Shown: piece after piece, positions 34,800 to 47,800 of the stretch
How the letters are laid out: the number at the start of each line of letters is the position of its first letter
How positions within the stretch are numbered: the stretch's first letter is position 1
Source of the DNA: Paratinospora sagittata
Lineage: Eukaryota; Streptophyta; Magnoliopsida; Ranunculales; Menispermaceae
Direction: 5' to 3'
DNA: 64,000 nt
Assembly: GCA_035771175.1 (NCBI GenBank)
Contig: CM069607.1
Location: 10,536,501 to 10,600,500, forward strand
Notes under the pieces: model-generated
The model's input: only the letters and a program-made list of their open reading frames with translations
Told to the model about the DNA's origin: nothing
Database searches by the model: none
Translations under genes and position numbers: made by a program

Positions 34800-34952
34800 A
34801 TGGGTTCACACGTTCTTCGTGATTTCCTAGTGGTTCTGTTGTTAAACGTACGTGAAGAGAAATCGCATGTTTAAGTCGCGAGATACTGATATTGCTGCTG
34901 CTGCGGTGGGCTTTACATGCAATCTTGTGGTGGTAGGTACGTGAGTGAGTGA
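34800..34952 (+). promoter_or_regulatory. Three upstream ORFs in the DRIP leader
   Basis: Three ATG-started frames lie ahead of the main ATG: 34800-34874 (24 codons), 34867-34944 (25 codons) and 34917-34952 (11 codons); each overlaps the next in another frame. They matter only if transcription starts upstream of 34800. A possible splice donor GGTACGTGAG near 34935 could remove part of this leader. Confidence 0.5.
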
Positions 34953-34973
34953 AGAGAAGAGTTTGGAGGAGAG

Positions 34974-35695
34974 ATGATGACGAGCCAAGTGGTGAAAGTT
35001 CGGAAGGAGACGGTGGCAGCGTGCATGAAATGTCCTCTCTGTAACAAGTTATTGAAGGATGCTACCACCATATCTGAATGTCTTCATACGTGTAATTAAT
35101 TGTTCCCTCCCTTTTCATTTTATTTATTTATTCATTTTGTAAATCTTTTATTTTTCTACTTGTTTTTATTATGATTTGTGTTGTTCGGGTTTTTCGAATT
35201 CTATTAAGCGTTTTGGGTTTCTTGGTTTTTACGTTTTGTTTCATTCACTCCAGATTCCAGCTTTGTTGTTTTGAATTTGAGGACTTGGAAATGAGGATAG
35301 GGATTTGAGGGAGGGGTTGTATGTGTGATTGTTCTGGGTATGGTTATTGTACAATTTAGTTTATGTTATGATGGTAATTGACGAGAAAACTGCTTTCACA
35401 ATGGATTTTGAGCTGGGCAAGAGGGAAAGGAGGAATCTTTTTGGTTTTCGAAAGCATCAACGAATGTAAAGGAATGATCTTGGATGGATAATTGCTTGTA
35501 TTTAAGTTTGTAAAGTAGTGTGGCCAGTGGAAATTGGGTATTGAGATTTTCTTATGTTTCCGATTGTAGATCAACTGTTGATGATTATACTACTAGGTGT
35601 GCTTAGAATGAATGTTTGAAGTAGCTTTAGAGAACAGAGTGATTGACCTTGAAATGATGAAGAACATAATGGAAGAAGATGGAGCCTTTGAACTG

Positions 35696-35729
<34 letters not shown>

Positions 35730-35834
35730 ATCTTTTTTTTCAAATATTGGTGGGGAAACTAAGACTCTTTCACACTTCCTAATCATTTTTCCTAACCACC
35801 CACATCTTTTCAATGTGAAAGTCATCACTAAAAA

Positions 35835-35873
<39 letters not shown>

Positions 35874-38800
35874 TTTTTCTTAATTGAAACAGCTTTAGAT
35901 TTTATAATTTGTCAAATGGGGGATTCATCTTGCATGTGAAGGTTTATGAATTGTAAAACTACTTGTAGGAGGATCTGGTATTTTCTTTTGCATTCTACAA
36001 CAGCTGTGCTTAACAAGGACTTGCATGTTTTCCTGGTCCTCTATAGCAATGGGGTTCATGGATTTCTCTTGGAAATGGAAAAAGGCTACTTTATGTGGTT
36101 AACAACTCGATAACATTTTCCCAGGATTTCTTTTTGCTTCAGGTGGCTGCAAGTTTTGTAAGTTTGAAGGAGGGATTATATGCTATAATTTGCAGTTTTG
36201 AAGATGAAGAGAGTTTCTCTATGTAGAAAAAGAAGGCTTATCCTTTCTGTTTTATACTGAAAAAAGATTTCGTGATAATTTTTTCTTCTTTCAAAGAAAT
36301 TTCATAGTTTAATGTTCAAGAGTAAGAGGGATATAAAATACCTGTCCATTGTAGTACAGTTTACATTTATAGAATTAGTAAAATCAACAATCAAGTTCCA
36401 TTACTTTCCACATATGTTCTTATCTTGTTAAAAATAAATATCTTATAATACTGTCTTTCAAATCTTAAATCAGTTTGCAGGAAGTGCATATATGAGAAAC
36501 TCACAGATGAGGAGGTTGATTGTTGTCCGAAATGCAATATTGATTTGGGTTCCGTTCCTGCGGAGAAGCTCAGGTTAAATACTTAAATAGTTAAATTATT
36601 ATTAGTCTTGCTTCTTCAGTATGTATATCATTTTTTCTTCTATTGGAATGTACATAGTTTATATTTTTTTGTATTTAGTTTCTATGCCTTGTAACATTAA
36701 GTGATTGGAATGTTGTATTTATCAAATGTCATATGAAAAGTTACTTGTATGTTATTTTTTCTTTTAGTGTAATGTACAGAGTTTATATTTGTATGTTTTA
36801 TTTGATTTTATTTTTATTTTTTTATGGATACAAGATACTTGTATCTTTCTTTCGGCTTTTATCTCTCAGAATAAAGATGAGAGAAAAAGAAGTAAGGAGA
36901 AAAGGATAGAATAGGCCAAGGCAAGGAGACACGAAGAGTTAGGAGTTTATGCTATTTCTTGATTTGTCTTTTAATTGTCAATATAAAAAAAAATAAAAAT
37001 CAATTGACTTCTTTAAAATGGAATGACTGAGAATTATCAACCGGAAGCCAGGGTGATCTGAATCTGTCACTAAATTTTTTTATTTTTTTTAGAAGTTGTG
37101 GAGTTTGATCTTAAGACCTTAAGTTTGCTTGTCTTATGTCAAACCATTGAACCAATAGTCAAGGGCTCAATTCTAAGTTAATGTCACTGAAATTTTATAA
37201 AACTTAAGAGTGACCAACCCTAAGCTAATCTTTCATTTCATATTCATTAAGTTGGGAAGTTCTTTGGAACTTCAAGCCCTGAGATATGGTTTTCATTAGC
37301 AGCAGCTCAGGTTTTTTACTTTGGTCATGCCAGTCTTTTAATGTGAATTTTCAATACAGTTTGGAAGCTCTATTCATTTTGTTGCTTCTTCTTGGATAAA
37401 CCTAAAAATGGAGAAAGAAACTGTCAAAGTAGAAAGAAAAGACTAAGCCAAAGAGCTTTGAAGCTACATTGATGGTTGCTAAAATCACTGAAAGCTTGTT
37501 TGCTGTCAGTATTCATATTTCATATCTGACAAAATGTATCCTTGAGATATACTCTTGTATATTGAAGCAAATCCTTTGACTATTTTGATCATCAGGCCAG
37601 ATCATAGCTTGCAAGATATAAGGAGCAAGATTTTCCCTTCAAAGAGGAGGAAAGTCAAAGCTGCTGAAGATGTGCCTTCTATTTCATTGCCGATTAGACG
37701 GAAAGAGAGGTCACTTTCATCACTTGTGGTGAGTACTCCTCGAGTGTCTACACAGACCTGCTTAACTGGAAGAAGAACAAAAGCTGTTGCTAGAAAGACT
37801 TCCACTTTACGGGGATCCAGTTTTTCCATTGAGACACCCATTAAAAAAGAGGAAGATGCCATGGATGATCAACCACAGAGCTCAAGCTCACCTGAGACAC
37901 TAAACAAGATAGCTCAAAATAAAAGGCAGGTAAAGAAGGCTGCATGCTGGTTTATTATGCTTACATCATTACCAAATTACCTATAAATCTTCTAAGCTGG
38001 AACTATCTTTGTTTTGTACTCGCAACATTGATGGTTTTTCTGATTTTGTATTATTTTACTACGATTAATTTGAAATCTCAACTGTTAATGGTGCAGAATT
38101 CATCCACTGCCAACCAATACAGTCATTTTATCTATAAAAAAGATACAGATATTGGTGATGAAGCTTGGGACGGGAAAGTTGATATTTGGAAACCATTAAA
38201 CTGCTTGGTTGAAGCTGCAAATAGAACAAAATCTTCTAAGTTTCATTCACGAGGGCCTTCTGTGAAATCAGAGTCACCTCATGGCTCTAAAAGTGAACTA
38301 CATTTGCATAAGGGAAAAATTAGGGAACAGGGGCATAAAAGTAAGGTTCAAGGTGGCAAGAATGGCACTAATTCACCTCTGGGATTTGTGAAATCCAGAA
38401 AGTTGCATGGCATGAGGAGAAAAAGGGAGGGTAACTCCAGGGAACAGGGCACCACTGCTCAAGCTATTTTGGATTCAGCTGGATTTAAATGTAATAGAAG
38501 TCGTCCAATTTGGTTCACATTGTTGGCGTCTGAAGACCAGTAAGAAACCTCCTGTACTTCAAGAATTTGAAGGCACCTATCTTTTTTTAGTTATAGGTTT
38601 TTCCTTTTTTTTTTGTTCTTTTTTTGTTTGCAGGATCAGGTGTTCTGTTGATGAATATTGAATGATAAATTAATTATATGTTTAATTTTGTTTCAGAGAA
38701 GGAAATGCTCCCTTGCCTCAAATATCAGCAAGTTACTTGAGGATACAGTGAGTTCCTTTCCACGTGAATGCTTGTTGGTTGTTCTGTCTAGTTTTCTTTA

Positions 38801-41800
38801 ACATCTTCAATTCTTCAGCTTTAAATTTTATCATGCAAATACAAACATGCTTATTTGGTATGCAAATCTATTCCTATATGCTTGTTTGATGTTTTTTTTT
38901 TTTCTATTTTCTTCATGTTATATTGCATAATCATGTGATAATTGTCCTAAATTGGGGGACGCATATACGAAAACATCAACTTGCCAATTATAGTGACTTG
39001 TATTTGATTGCTACTGGGTACTTGTCCTAAATTGGGGGTGGCAATTAGGTCAATGTTACAGTTGTCAATGTAACATTTTGGTTAGTTGGAAAATTCTTTT
39101 CCCATTTCAGTATGAACTTCAATAGAAGTCAGTGTTTGAAAAATCTTAGCTGAGCCATATGCCTCAAGGTTCACCTCAACACAAGGTGCTCAATGAAAGC
39201 CTTGACTGAGGCTCAAGTCTCAAGGTTGTGCAGTGAGGTTTGGGCCTCACTATATGTGTGCTTTTGAACTCAAACTCTCGCTGAACCAAGTCAAACTCGA
39301 ATCTGGTCCAAACCAACTAGGTTTGATCAGATATAAGTTTACATTTAGAGTTAGTTGGATGGGGTTATATATAATCTAACATACCCGATTGGGTTTCAGC
39401 CTTTGCAGGTATGTATTAAAAAACTTTGGATTCATCCGACCTGACCAACAGTTTTTCCTTTTTTTTGCAAGGTGACGTGATTAACTTTTTTTATAATAAA
39501 TAATAAACACCACATTTAATCAAATATAATTCTTTGGCAAATATTTGTAAAAAATTACCTCACCCATGAACTATGTTTGAGGCTTTTCAAAGGCCACATG
39601 AAGGTGTTTGAGGATACTCAAAGTAGAGAGGGGCCATGGAGGGTGCGCCACCCCCTCCAACTTTCTACATACACCTTATTTCGATATGGTAACAGCCCTC
39701 AAATTCTCTTTTTCCCTTCTTTACCATCTCCTATGTTACCTGGACTCGAATATGGGTGTTGGATACTGGTACATATCCAAAGGTCTGACTTGTTCATTTT
39801 CAAATTCTAGGATATGGGGACTTGGCTATTTTATATACGGTTCTTTCCTTTTTTTCTTATTTTCACTTGTTTATTGTCCATTTTGTTCTCCCACTTAAGT
39901 GAATTTCACCTATTAGTCATTATCTTCTTTCATACTTTCTCTTCTTTCCATTGGAGAATTAGTAATATTTTAAAATCCAAACTGTTTGACACATATCCCA
40001 TACCCATGTCGCATCCTAAAGTGTCGGACACGGGTACGTCAAGCTAAAGTAAAGCGCCCGGGTAACATAGACCATCTCCTGTTAGTCAAGCCTGAATGGC
40101 TTGATTGACCCAACTTTTTTTTAAGAACCTTTTTCAGTCAACCCTGAAGTGTTACACTTTTGAGTGGCTTAAAAGTCTAACTTGTTGAGATAATGGGTAA
40201 GGAATAATTAACTCAGCGAGTTATCTAGGACCCTATTGGACTGACTGATCTGATTAAATCATGGATCAGCAGGGTAATTGGGTCAGTTCCTGGGTGGATG
40301 ACCATTTTTGTCGGTTGGGATTGTGGTCCAAAACCAGATGGATTCATGAGCACGCCTACCTTACTGTTTTTTGAGGCACATAGCTCAAGATGCTTAAATA
40401 ATTTTTTACAACATGTAAATTACTTTACGTACATTTACCATTTATTTATGTCACATTTACTTCACATTTGCACGTCAGTGGCATCTAATGAACGGAACAC
40501 TAATTGCTAAAGAGTGCTAGTATTACAGCAGCAAGGGCGGTGCATGAGCAGCACAAACAGGAATGTAACAGGAACAAGGGTGTTTTTTCCTGTGAAAATG
40601 AATGAGACCTGTTTCATATTAAAAAAATTATTAGTACAAAAAAATCAAACCAACCTAATTTATTGCATTACTGATTCTAATCATTCAGTTGCAAACGCCA
40701 ATGTGGTTAATGATTTTTTGCCAGATTCAAATTGAAGCCTGAAATACTCAAATGACAATTTGACAATTAGGAAATAGCATGATTTATATTGTTTTTCTTA
40801 ACTTTTCATGTCATACACTTGCAATGTACAAATGTACAATATAAATTTAATGCTAAATATTTTTTATTTGCATTTAGAATTTAGAATTTAAATAGCTATG
40901 CACCATACTTTTGCTATTATTTTGATCTTCATAGGGTTTATTAAAGATGTTAAGCAGTGGAGGTTCAAATTTCTCCATCAATTGAGAAGTGAAAACGTCC
41001 ACGTTTGAAATGTTAACAAAGAAGTATAATAGTACGAACAAATATATTATAATAAATTAATGGATCAAATTATACTATGACATATTGAGTCTCATTGTGT
41101 TTTTTATAATATACCTTTTTAATGATAATGACTTACAGTCCCATGTAGTTGGAAAAAGGCTTGTTGAGTTGACTTGGGAATGATAATGACTTACTGAGTA
41201 CTGACTAATTTATATTTTGGAGTATTAATTAGTAACTGCTTAAATGACTATTTTTTCTCTTAAGATTCTACACACATACCATTTAAGTCTACAATTCTCC
41301 ATTATTTATTGTTTATTTCAATTTATGAAAAATTGATGCGTTGAGCTTGTTAATGAACATTATTATGCAATAATGTAACATATGTAGATTTGTAGAAGTT
41401 GTTCAGAATTTTCTTGTCTTATATGTTTTTCACTTTTAATGGAATATGTCATTATTTACATCTTCTATGAATTTTTATTTACCTTTCACGAAAAAAGCGT
41501 GGCTTATGCCTCGCACCAATTTGAGGGTTATGCCTTACTTCACTCAAGCAAGATATACCCCAGTTCCACCTGGTGAGTTTTAAAACCTTTTAGGTGGCTG
41601 GGCTTCATTTAGAACTTTTGACTTAAGCCTGAATTTTATTGAATTTCCTTTGCTAGGTGCAGTTGCATCTGCCCTTTTGACTCATCTTTGATGTGAAATG
41701 GATGTCTTTAAGGAAAACTAGTGCTTGGAAAGTACTCAAAGGTCCAATTTTTAAGATGTAGGTGTAGGACAACTCTTGGGTGGACAAAGAAACCTTAGTG

Positions 41801-44800
41801 GATGGGAATTGAATTTTGTTTTCATTTTTGTTTTTTTGTTTTTGTTTTGTTTTGTTTTGGTGTTTTTTTTTTTTTTCTGCCCGTCTTATTGATGCTTTTA
41901 GAGGTCAGAATCTTCAGTCATATAATAATGATTTGGCCTTGTAAATTTCATATATCATCATAAGTAAGTAAGTAGAGAACCCATGTCAATTAATTGATGG
42001 AATGTTTTAGGTAGCTCAATTAAATAGGTAGTTTAAAATGGAGATTTACTTCATTGGTTGCCTGGATTTTAGGAGTCCCTTCTATGTAGTGTTACCGAGT
42101 ATACAAATTTAGAAGTTTATGCAATTTAGAAGTTTATGCAATTTAGGACTCTATTAGCTGTATATATTATCTTACCATGTATAGATGCTAAAGATTAGGA
42201 ATCTGTTAGATATATATTATCTTACCATGTATAGATGCAAAAGATAAGGAATCTGTTAGACTACATGTATAGCATATATCAATATATATAATGAAAGGAA
42301 CGCCGAATGAAAGGGCAACTTTTCCAAACCTCTCTTCGTAGTTTTCTAGTGTCGACTATTTTGACATGGTATCAGAGCGGGTTCTTGATTTCTGGTCTGT
42401 CGATCGTGTAGCTCGATTCAACCTCTAGGGTTATTGTCTTCTCCGTTTTCATCTTCTCCGCCATCTTCTTCTCCGTTTTCAAGTTGCACCCGTTAGGGTT
42501 TTCATCAGAGATCCACGACGAAATTTCCAGAAATAGTATCGCCTTCGTAGAGAACATACTCGTAAACACACTCCACATCGTTTACAGTAACAGAAAGAGC
42601 GGAAAGATGGCGAATGAAGAAGCTCAAGAGAAACCCTAATATTATGCAAACCTTCGCAGATCTTCTCTCCATCGCTCCTCTCTTTCGATTTCGATTTTTT
42701 ATGCAAACCTTCGCAGACCGCACTCTCGATCTTCTCTCCATCGCTCCTCTCTTTTGATGTCGATTTTCTCTTCTTTCTTGCACTTCCTGTGGGCTTCTCA
42801 CAAGGTAAACGAAAGACTTCCACTTCTCGACTGGTCTGTTCGAATTTTTTTTCTCTTGGCTTTGTGGGTTTTTCTTGTTCGGTGCACTCGGGGTTCAATC
42901 TTGGTGAACCCGACGTGAATTTCTGTGGACAAGCAAGCGCCCCGCGCTTGGTTTGAGAAGTTTCGCAGTACACTTCTTTCCTTCAGTTTTACACAAAGTC
43001 AATATGATTCTTCTCTCTTCTTCCACAAATCTACGTCGGGTATAGTTATTCTCTTGGTTTATGTGGATGATATTATCATTACTGGCACTGATTGTGGTTT
43101 GATTACTAAGCTTCAACAGCTGTTACATGTAACTTTCCATATGAAAGATCTTGGCCAGCTCACATACTTCTTAGGATTGGAAGTTCATCATCGAGCCCAT
43201 GGCATTTTCGTGAACCAGCATAAGTATATTCAAGATCTTATCACTTTGGCTGGTTTGGCGGACACTTCTTCTGTTGATACTCCTATGGAGGTAAATGTCA
43301 AATACAGGAAAGATGAAGGGGACCTTCTGGATGATCCTACTCTCTATCGGCGCTTGGTTGGGAGTCTTATCTACTTGACCACTACTCGACCCGATATCTC
43401 CTATGCTGTCCATCAGGTCAGTCAATTTATGTCTTCTCCTCGGCATCTCCATCTTGCTGCCGTTCGCCGCATCATTCGCTATCTTCGAGGATCACCAACT
43501 CGTGGATTGTTCTTTCCTTCCGACTCCTCTCTTCAACTTGTTGCCTATAGTGATGCTGATTGGGCTGGGTGTCCGGATACACGTCGATCTACTACAGGTT
43601 GGTGTATGTTTTTAGGTGATGCATTAATTTCTTGGCGATGTAAGAAACAAGATCGTGTTTCTAAATCCTCTACTGAGGCTGAGTATCGTGCCATGTCTAC
43701 TGCTTGTTCTGAAATTGTATGGCTGCGTGGTCTCCTTGAGGAGCTTGGGTTTCCTCAGACTACTTCTACCCCTCTTCATGCTGATAACACTAGTGCTATT
43801 CAGATTGCCACCAATCCTGTTTTCCATGAACGCACCAAGCACATTGAAGTTGATTGTCATTCTATTCGAGACACTTTGGAAAGTCGGGTGATATCTCTCC
43901 CTCACATCTCTTCTGATCTCCAAGTGGCTGATATCTTCACTAAAGCTATGACTCGACAGCGGCATCAATTTCTTGTTGGCAAATTGTTGCTGATTGACTT
44001 ACCAGCATCAATTTGAGGGGGGATGTTACCGAGTATACAAATTTAGAAGTTTATGCAATTTAGAAGTTTATGCAATTTAGGACTCTATTAGCTGTATATA
44101 TTATCTTACCATGTATAGATGCTAAAGATTAGGAATCTGTTAGATATATATTATCTTACCATGTATAGATACAAAAGATAAGGAATCTGTTAGACTACAT
44201 GTATAGCATATATCAATATATATAATGAAAGGAACGCCGAATGAAAGGGCAACTTTTCCAAACCTCTCTTCGTAGTTTTCTAGTGTCGACTATTTTGACA
44301 TGTAGTCATGGACCCTATGTGATGAATCCACCCCCTTCACAGAGATAAATCTTTGTTGCCGGTTCCATTGTAAACCAAAAATTCTACTTTTTATGTGGAA
44401 AGGACATGTATCATTATTATGATCTTACATTTGGAAAATTCATCAATATTGTGTTCATTCACAACAAAATTATTTTTGTGTGCAGTAAATGGTAAACCAT
44501 GATGGATTCCTATAGAAAAGTGGAAAATACAGGCACACAATAATGTAAGGAAGCATGATGGGCCACGTGCATAGAATGTGCCTATTGTGTTAAACCCATG
44601 TTTTAGTCATCTTTTGGCCCACTTTAGCATTTTCTATAGTATAGTTAGTTTCCTATACAGTTTAGAATTCTTGTTTTGGTATCAATAAGGTCATTCACCA
44701 TTAGAAAAGACAACTAATTTGTTTTGGAGTATTCTTTCTTGCAGGATTCTTCTTGAAGAGAGATGACTTTGACCCGTATATTGGAAAGTTAACTTGTTTG

Positions 44801-47800
44801 ATTCAAAACTGATTCTCAGGCACTAGTTACCGCTTTCTGATAAATGTCCCCAAATTATTTGTTTCTAAGACTTCTTTTTCTCCTATAATATGACGTTGGC
44901 CTTTGCAGCACTTGATAGCTTTTTGAAGTTGATGTGGAAAATGCAGCGAGTTCAATCTCTTCTTCTTCTTTTTTTTTTTGTTCCTTTTTTCCCTGAAACA
45001 GGTAAAAGTAAGACAATGACATCAGTAATCAACAGTCAACCTCCTTTGCATGATATGTGACTGTTATTTTATTTTTTTTGAGAGGAAACAGATATGTTAT
45101 TTAGTATACTGATCTATTGTTTCCCTGTCCTTGCTTTTTTTCTTGGCTTACAATTAGCTAAGCATTATCTAACAGTTGCATGGTCCCCAAGAGGTGGCAA
45201 TAGATGATTTTAGGAAATGTTCTAGTCAAGTATTACCACCATGCCCCCTTGGACCTCATTTATTAAGATCAAGAGATTGAATGATGAAATCATTATTGTC
45301 TTCAAATGAAATATGTTAAGATATTGGGATTATCTTATTTGAATATTTTCTAATGATCGCTTTTTTTTTTCTCCTTTGTCTTTAGGGATGGTAATTTACC
45401 TATTTCATTCATCCAAAAGTACCTTGTGAAGAAACTCAATCTTTCTAATGAGGCTGAGGTAAGTTCATACTGTTTTTGTTACTTGAAAGTAAATCAATAT
45501 GAGAACTTGGAGCTAGAGCTGATCATTGGTCAGGTACTGGTTGATTGTATCCCAAACCCACCCGATCCACTCAAATTGAGAGATGGAAATCAGGCCTGAT
45601 GGGGTTGACTGGGCTGAACCCGACTGACCCAATTGGGTTGGATTTGCATGGTGGCTGTGTACTTGGGCCTCTAACAAGTGGGCCTATTTCTTTAACAACT
45701 TTGTATAACTAGTCTTTTTGCTCCTGTCTTGTTATTTGTTACATGGTTAGATAACCTACACAGATCTGTTCTTACGGGTTATTCTAATAAGCCCTAATCT
45801 TGCCCAAATCCATTCATTCTTATCTGTTATATGGTCTAACAGACCCTACTTAGGCCCAAAGCTTTGTAAAATGGAAATCAATCAAGTGCTAAAATTTAGA
45901 CCCAAGGATACAAGGATTAGATGTTGCCATGGTAGGTTATTGCACCTAATAACCTAATATATAATCTAATAACCTAAGTGTTGAACCGATTCCTAATATA
46001 TAATTTCTAAGCATCTACCTGACCGACCTATCTATCCTTAATCCCCCAATATAAAATAACATACAGATACAAATACATCATACTTCACACATACACCGAA
46101 AGTGAGTTGCAGTTTAAAATATCTAAAAATGGAAGAAGTGAAACATTTCAAAGTCCAAACTCAACTTCAAGTTTTCAGGCACCTATCCATTGTCTCCTTA
46201 GCTCCTTAGCTCCTTAGTGCTTGGCATCACCTCCAACTTACAAATCAGATTTTGCTAGTAATTAATTCATTTCTTCAAGAATAAACTAAGTGTATCAAGT
46301 AATCAACTTATCAAATATATCAAGCATAAATGAACTCTAGCATATCTTGCAACCCATCGTTCAAAGTCAGATCCAAGGTCTATGCGCAGCAAGAATTGAA
46401 AATTCAAAAATTCGTCCTAAACTTTGGTCCCTTAAAATTCAGAACTAATTTAGGGAAGTTCATTTTGACGTGAATCTTTTATTAGAGTTCAACATTTTAG
46501 GAAATATAAATTTATGTTTCTTTTATAGATATGCTGAAACAAACACAATTATATACTTAAAACTCGTTAAATTATGAAGTATGATGGTTTCAAGTAAAGT
46601 TTATAATCTTTATGTTACTTGGTGCATATTGCATGATTAACAAACTATTTTATGACTTTTATGCTTAACATATGTAAGAGGTTTATGAATTAATTACACA
46701 TAGTTTATAAATTACATGTTCTTTTTTGTTTTAGAATAGAGTTCTATAAATCATATTTTGCTTCTCCGTTCAGTGATTCTTTTTTTTTTTTTTTTGACAA
46801 GAAACTAGAAGATTATATTAATAATATGAACAAAACAAAATGGCTATTAGCCAAGTACAAAATGGCCCTCGAGGACGAGTTGTCCCCTAAGGCAACTAGT
46901 TACAGAGAAAGCAAAATGGAATCCCAACTTCTGTCCAGTCCCCTACTGAATAACCCAAAGAAAGCTTACTGTCGCTAACCCAACAACTAAAACAAAAAAC
47001 AATGTCGCTCCACACCTGTTCCTCCTCACTACAAACATTATAAAAAATTCTAGTGTTTCTCCCTTTCCAAATACACCAAAATAAAGCAAAAACCCGAATT
47101 CTCCAGTAGTGTCTCAACTTTGAAGCTAGCATGTCTCCTGGGGGAAAACTCCAATGTAACTGCCCCACAGGGTTAGGTAAGCTTGGACATCTCGCTGTTC
47201 ATCTATCTCCAATTCGCCTCACAAAGGCACACTCTCCTAGCAAGTGCTCAGTCTACTCCGCTCCATCCCTACGTAAGTTGCACCAGCTTGGGGATAAGCA
47301 GTAAGAAGAAAACTTTCTTTGAAGAATATCATTTGTGTTGAGCTTTTATTGCTAGCAATCCAACCAAAAAAAGCTTCGTTCAGTGATTCTTTAGTTTCTA
47401 ATTATATATGAAATTGTGCCTCAACCTCATATCCTTTTATTCTTTAAGAATATCTTTTGCCAAAAATTGAAGTTAGCATTTATTTATTTATTTTTAACTT
47501 TGTGTTTAAAAGTGTTTTACAAATTAGTTCAATATTTTACTTAACTTCGACCTCAATGCAATTTTTGTAGAATATTCATTGCGTGACGCGCAACTCTTAT
47601 CATGCACAACTCACCATTCAACACCAACATGTTCCAAATGTGTTTTTTTTCTTGACTAAGTAAGGAACATCACTGGAGTTTGTGTTGTCCTAAATACCCT
47701 CTTGATACATTTCTTTGATACATGCCTATTGTATCTCCTTTGTGTTTTGGAATCCGACAGAAACTCAAAATCCTCTTTTGTTACCTCTAATCATCATTAA

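Larger units (their letters stand above)
42090..44300 (+). mobile_element. Young, internally deleted copia element in DRIP intron 5
   Basis: LTRs 42090-42366 and 44024-44300 are each 277 bp and differ at one base (G to A in the ATAGATGCAAAAG word). Perfect target duplication TGTAG flanks it (42085-42089, 44301-44305). The primer site TGGTATCAGAGCGG follows the 5' LTR and the polypurine tract TTGAGGGGGGA precedes the 3' LTR. The interior keeps a leader with an imperfect tandem repeat (42640-42760) and the end of RT plus RNase H; gag, protease, integrase and the start of RT are gone. It lies in the sense orientation of DRIP. Confidence 0.93.
38748..45385 (+). other. DRIP intron 5 (6638 bp)
   Basis: Starts GTGAGTTCC and ends TCTTTAG. 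Besides the copia element at 42090-44300 it holds GCCTCAAGGTTCACCTC-type repeat words (39160-39270 and 41500-41590) that look like the two ends of an old DNA transposon of about 2.5 kb, and a CTGACTGATCTGATT-type region near 40230-40300. No other gene seen. Confidence 0.8.

Noticed and set aside
42505..42973. Antisense frames rich in KSKERSDGEK repeats in the intron 5 copia leader
   Set aside because: They arise from the tandem-repeated pyrimidine-rich leader read backward; the leader is non-coding in the element's own direction.
43624..43968. Open frame antisense to the copia RNase H ORF
   Set aside because: It is a shadow of the plus-strand RT-RNase H frame, which has clear conserved motifs; the antisense reading has none.
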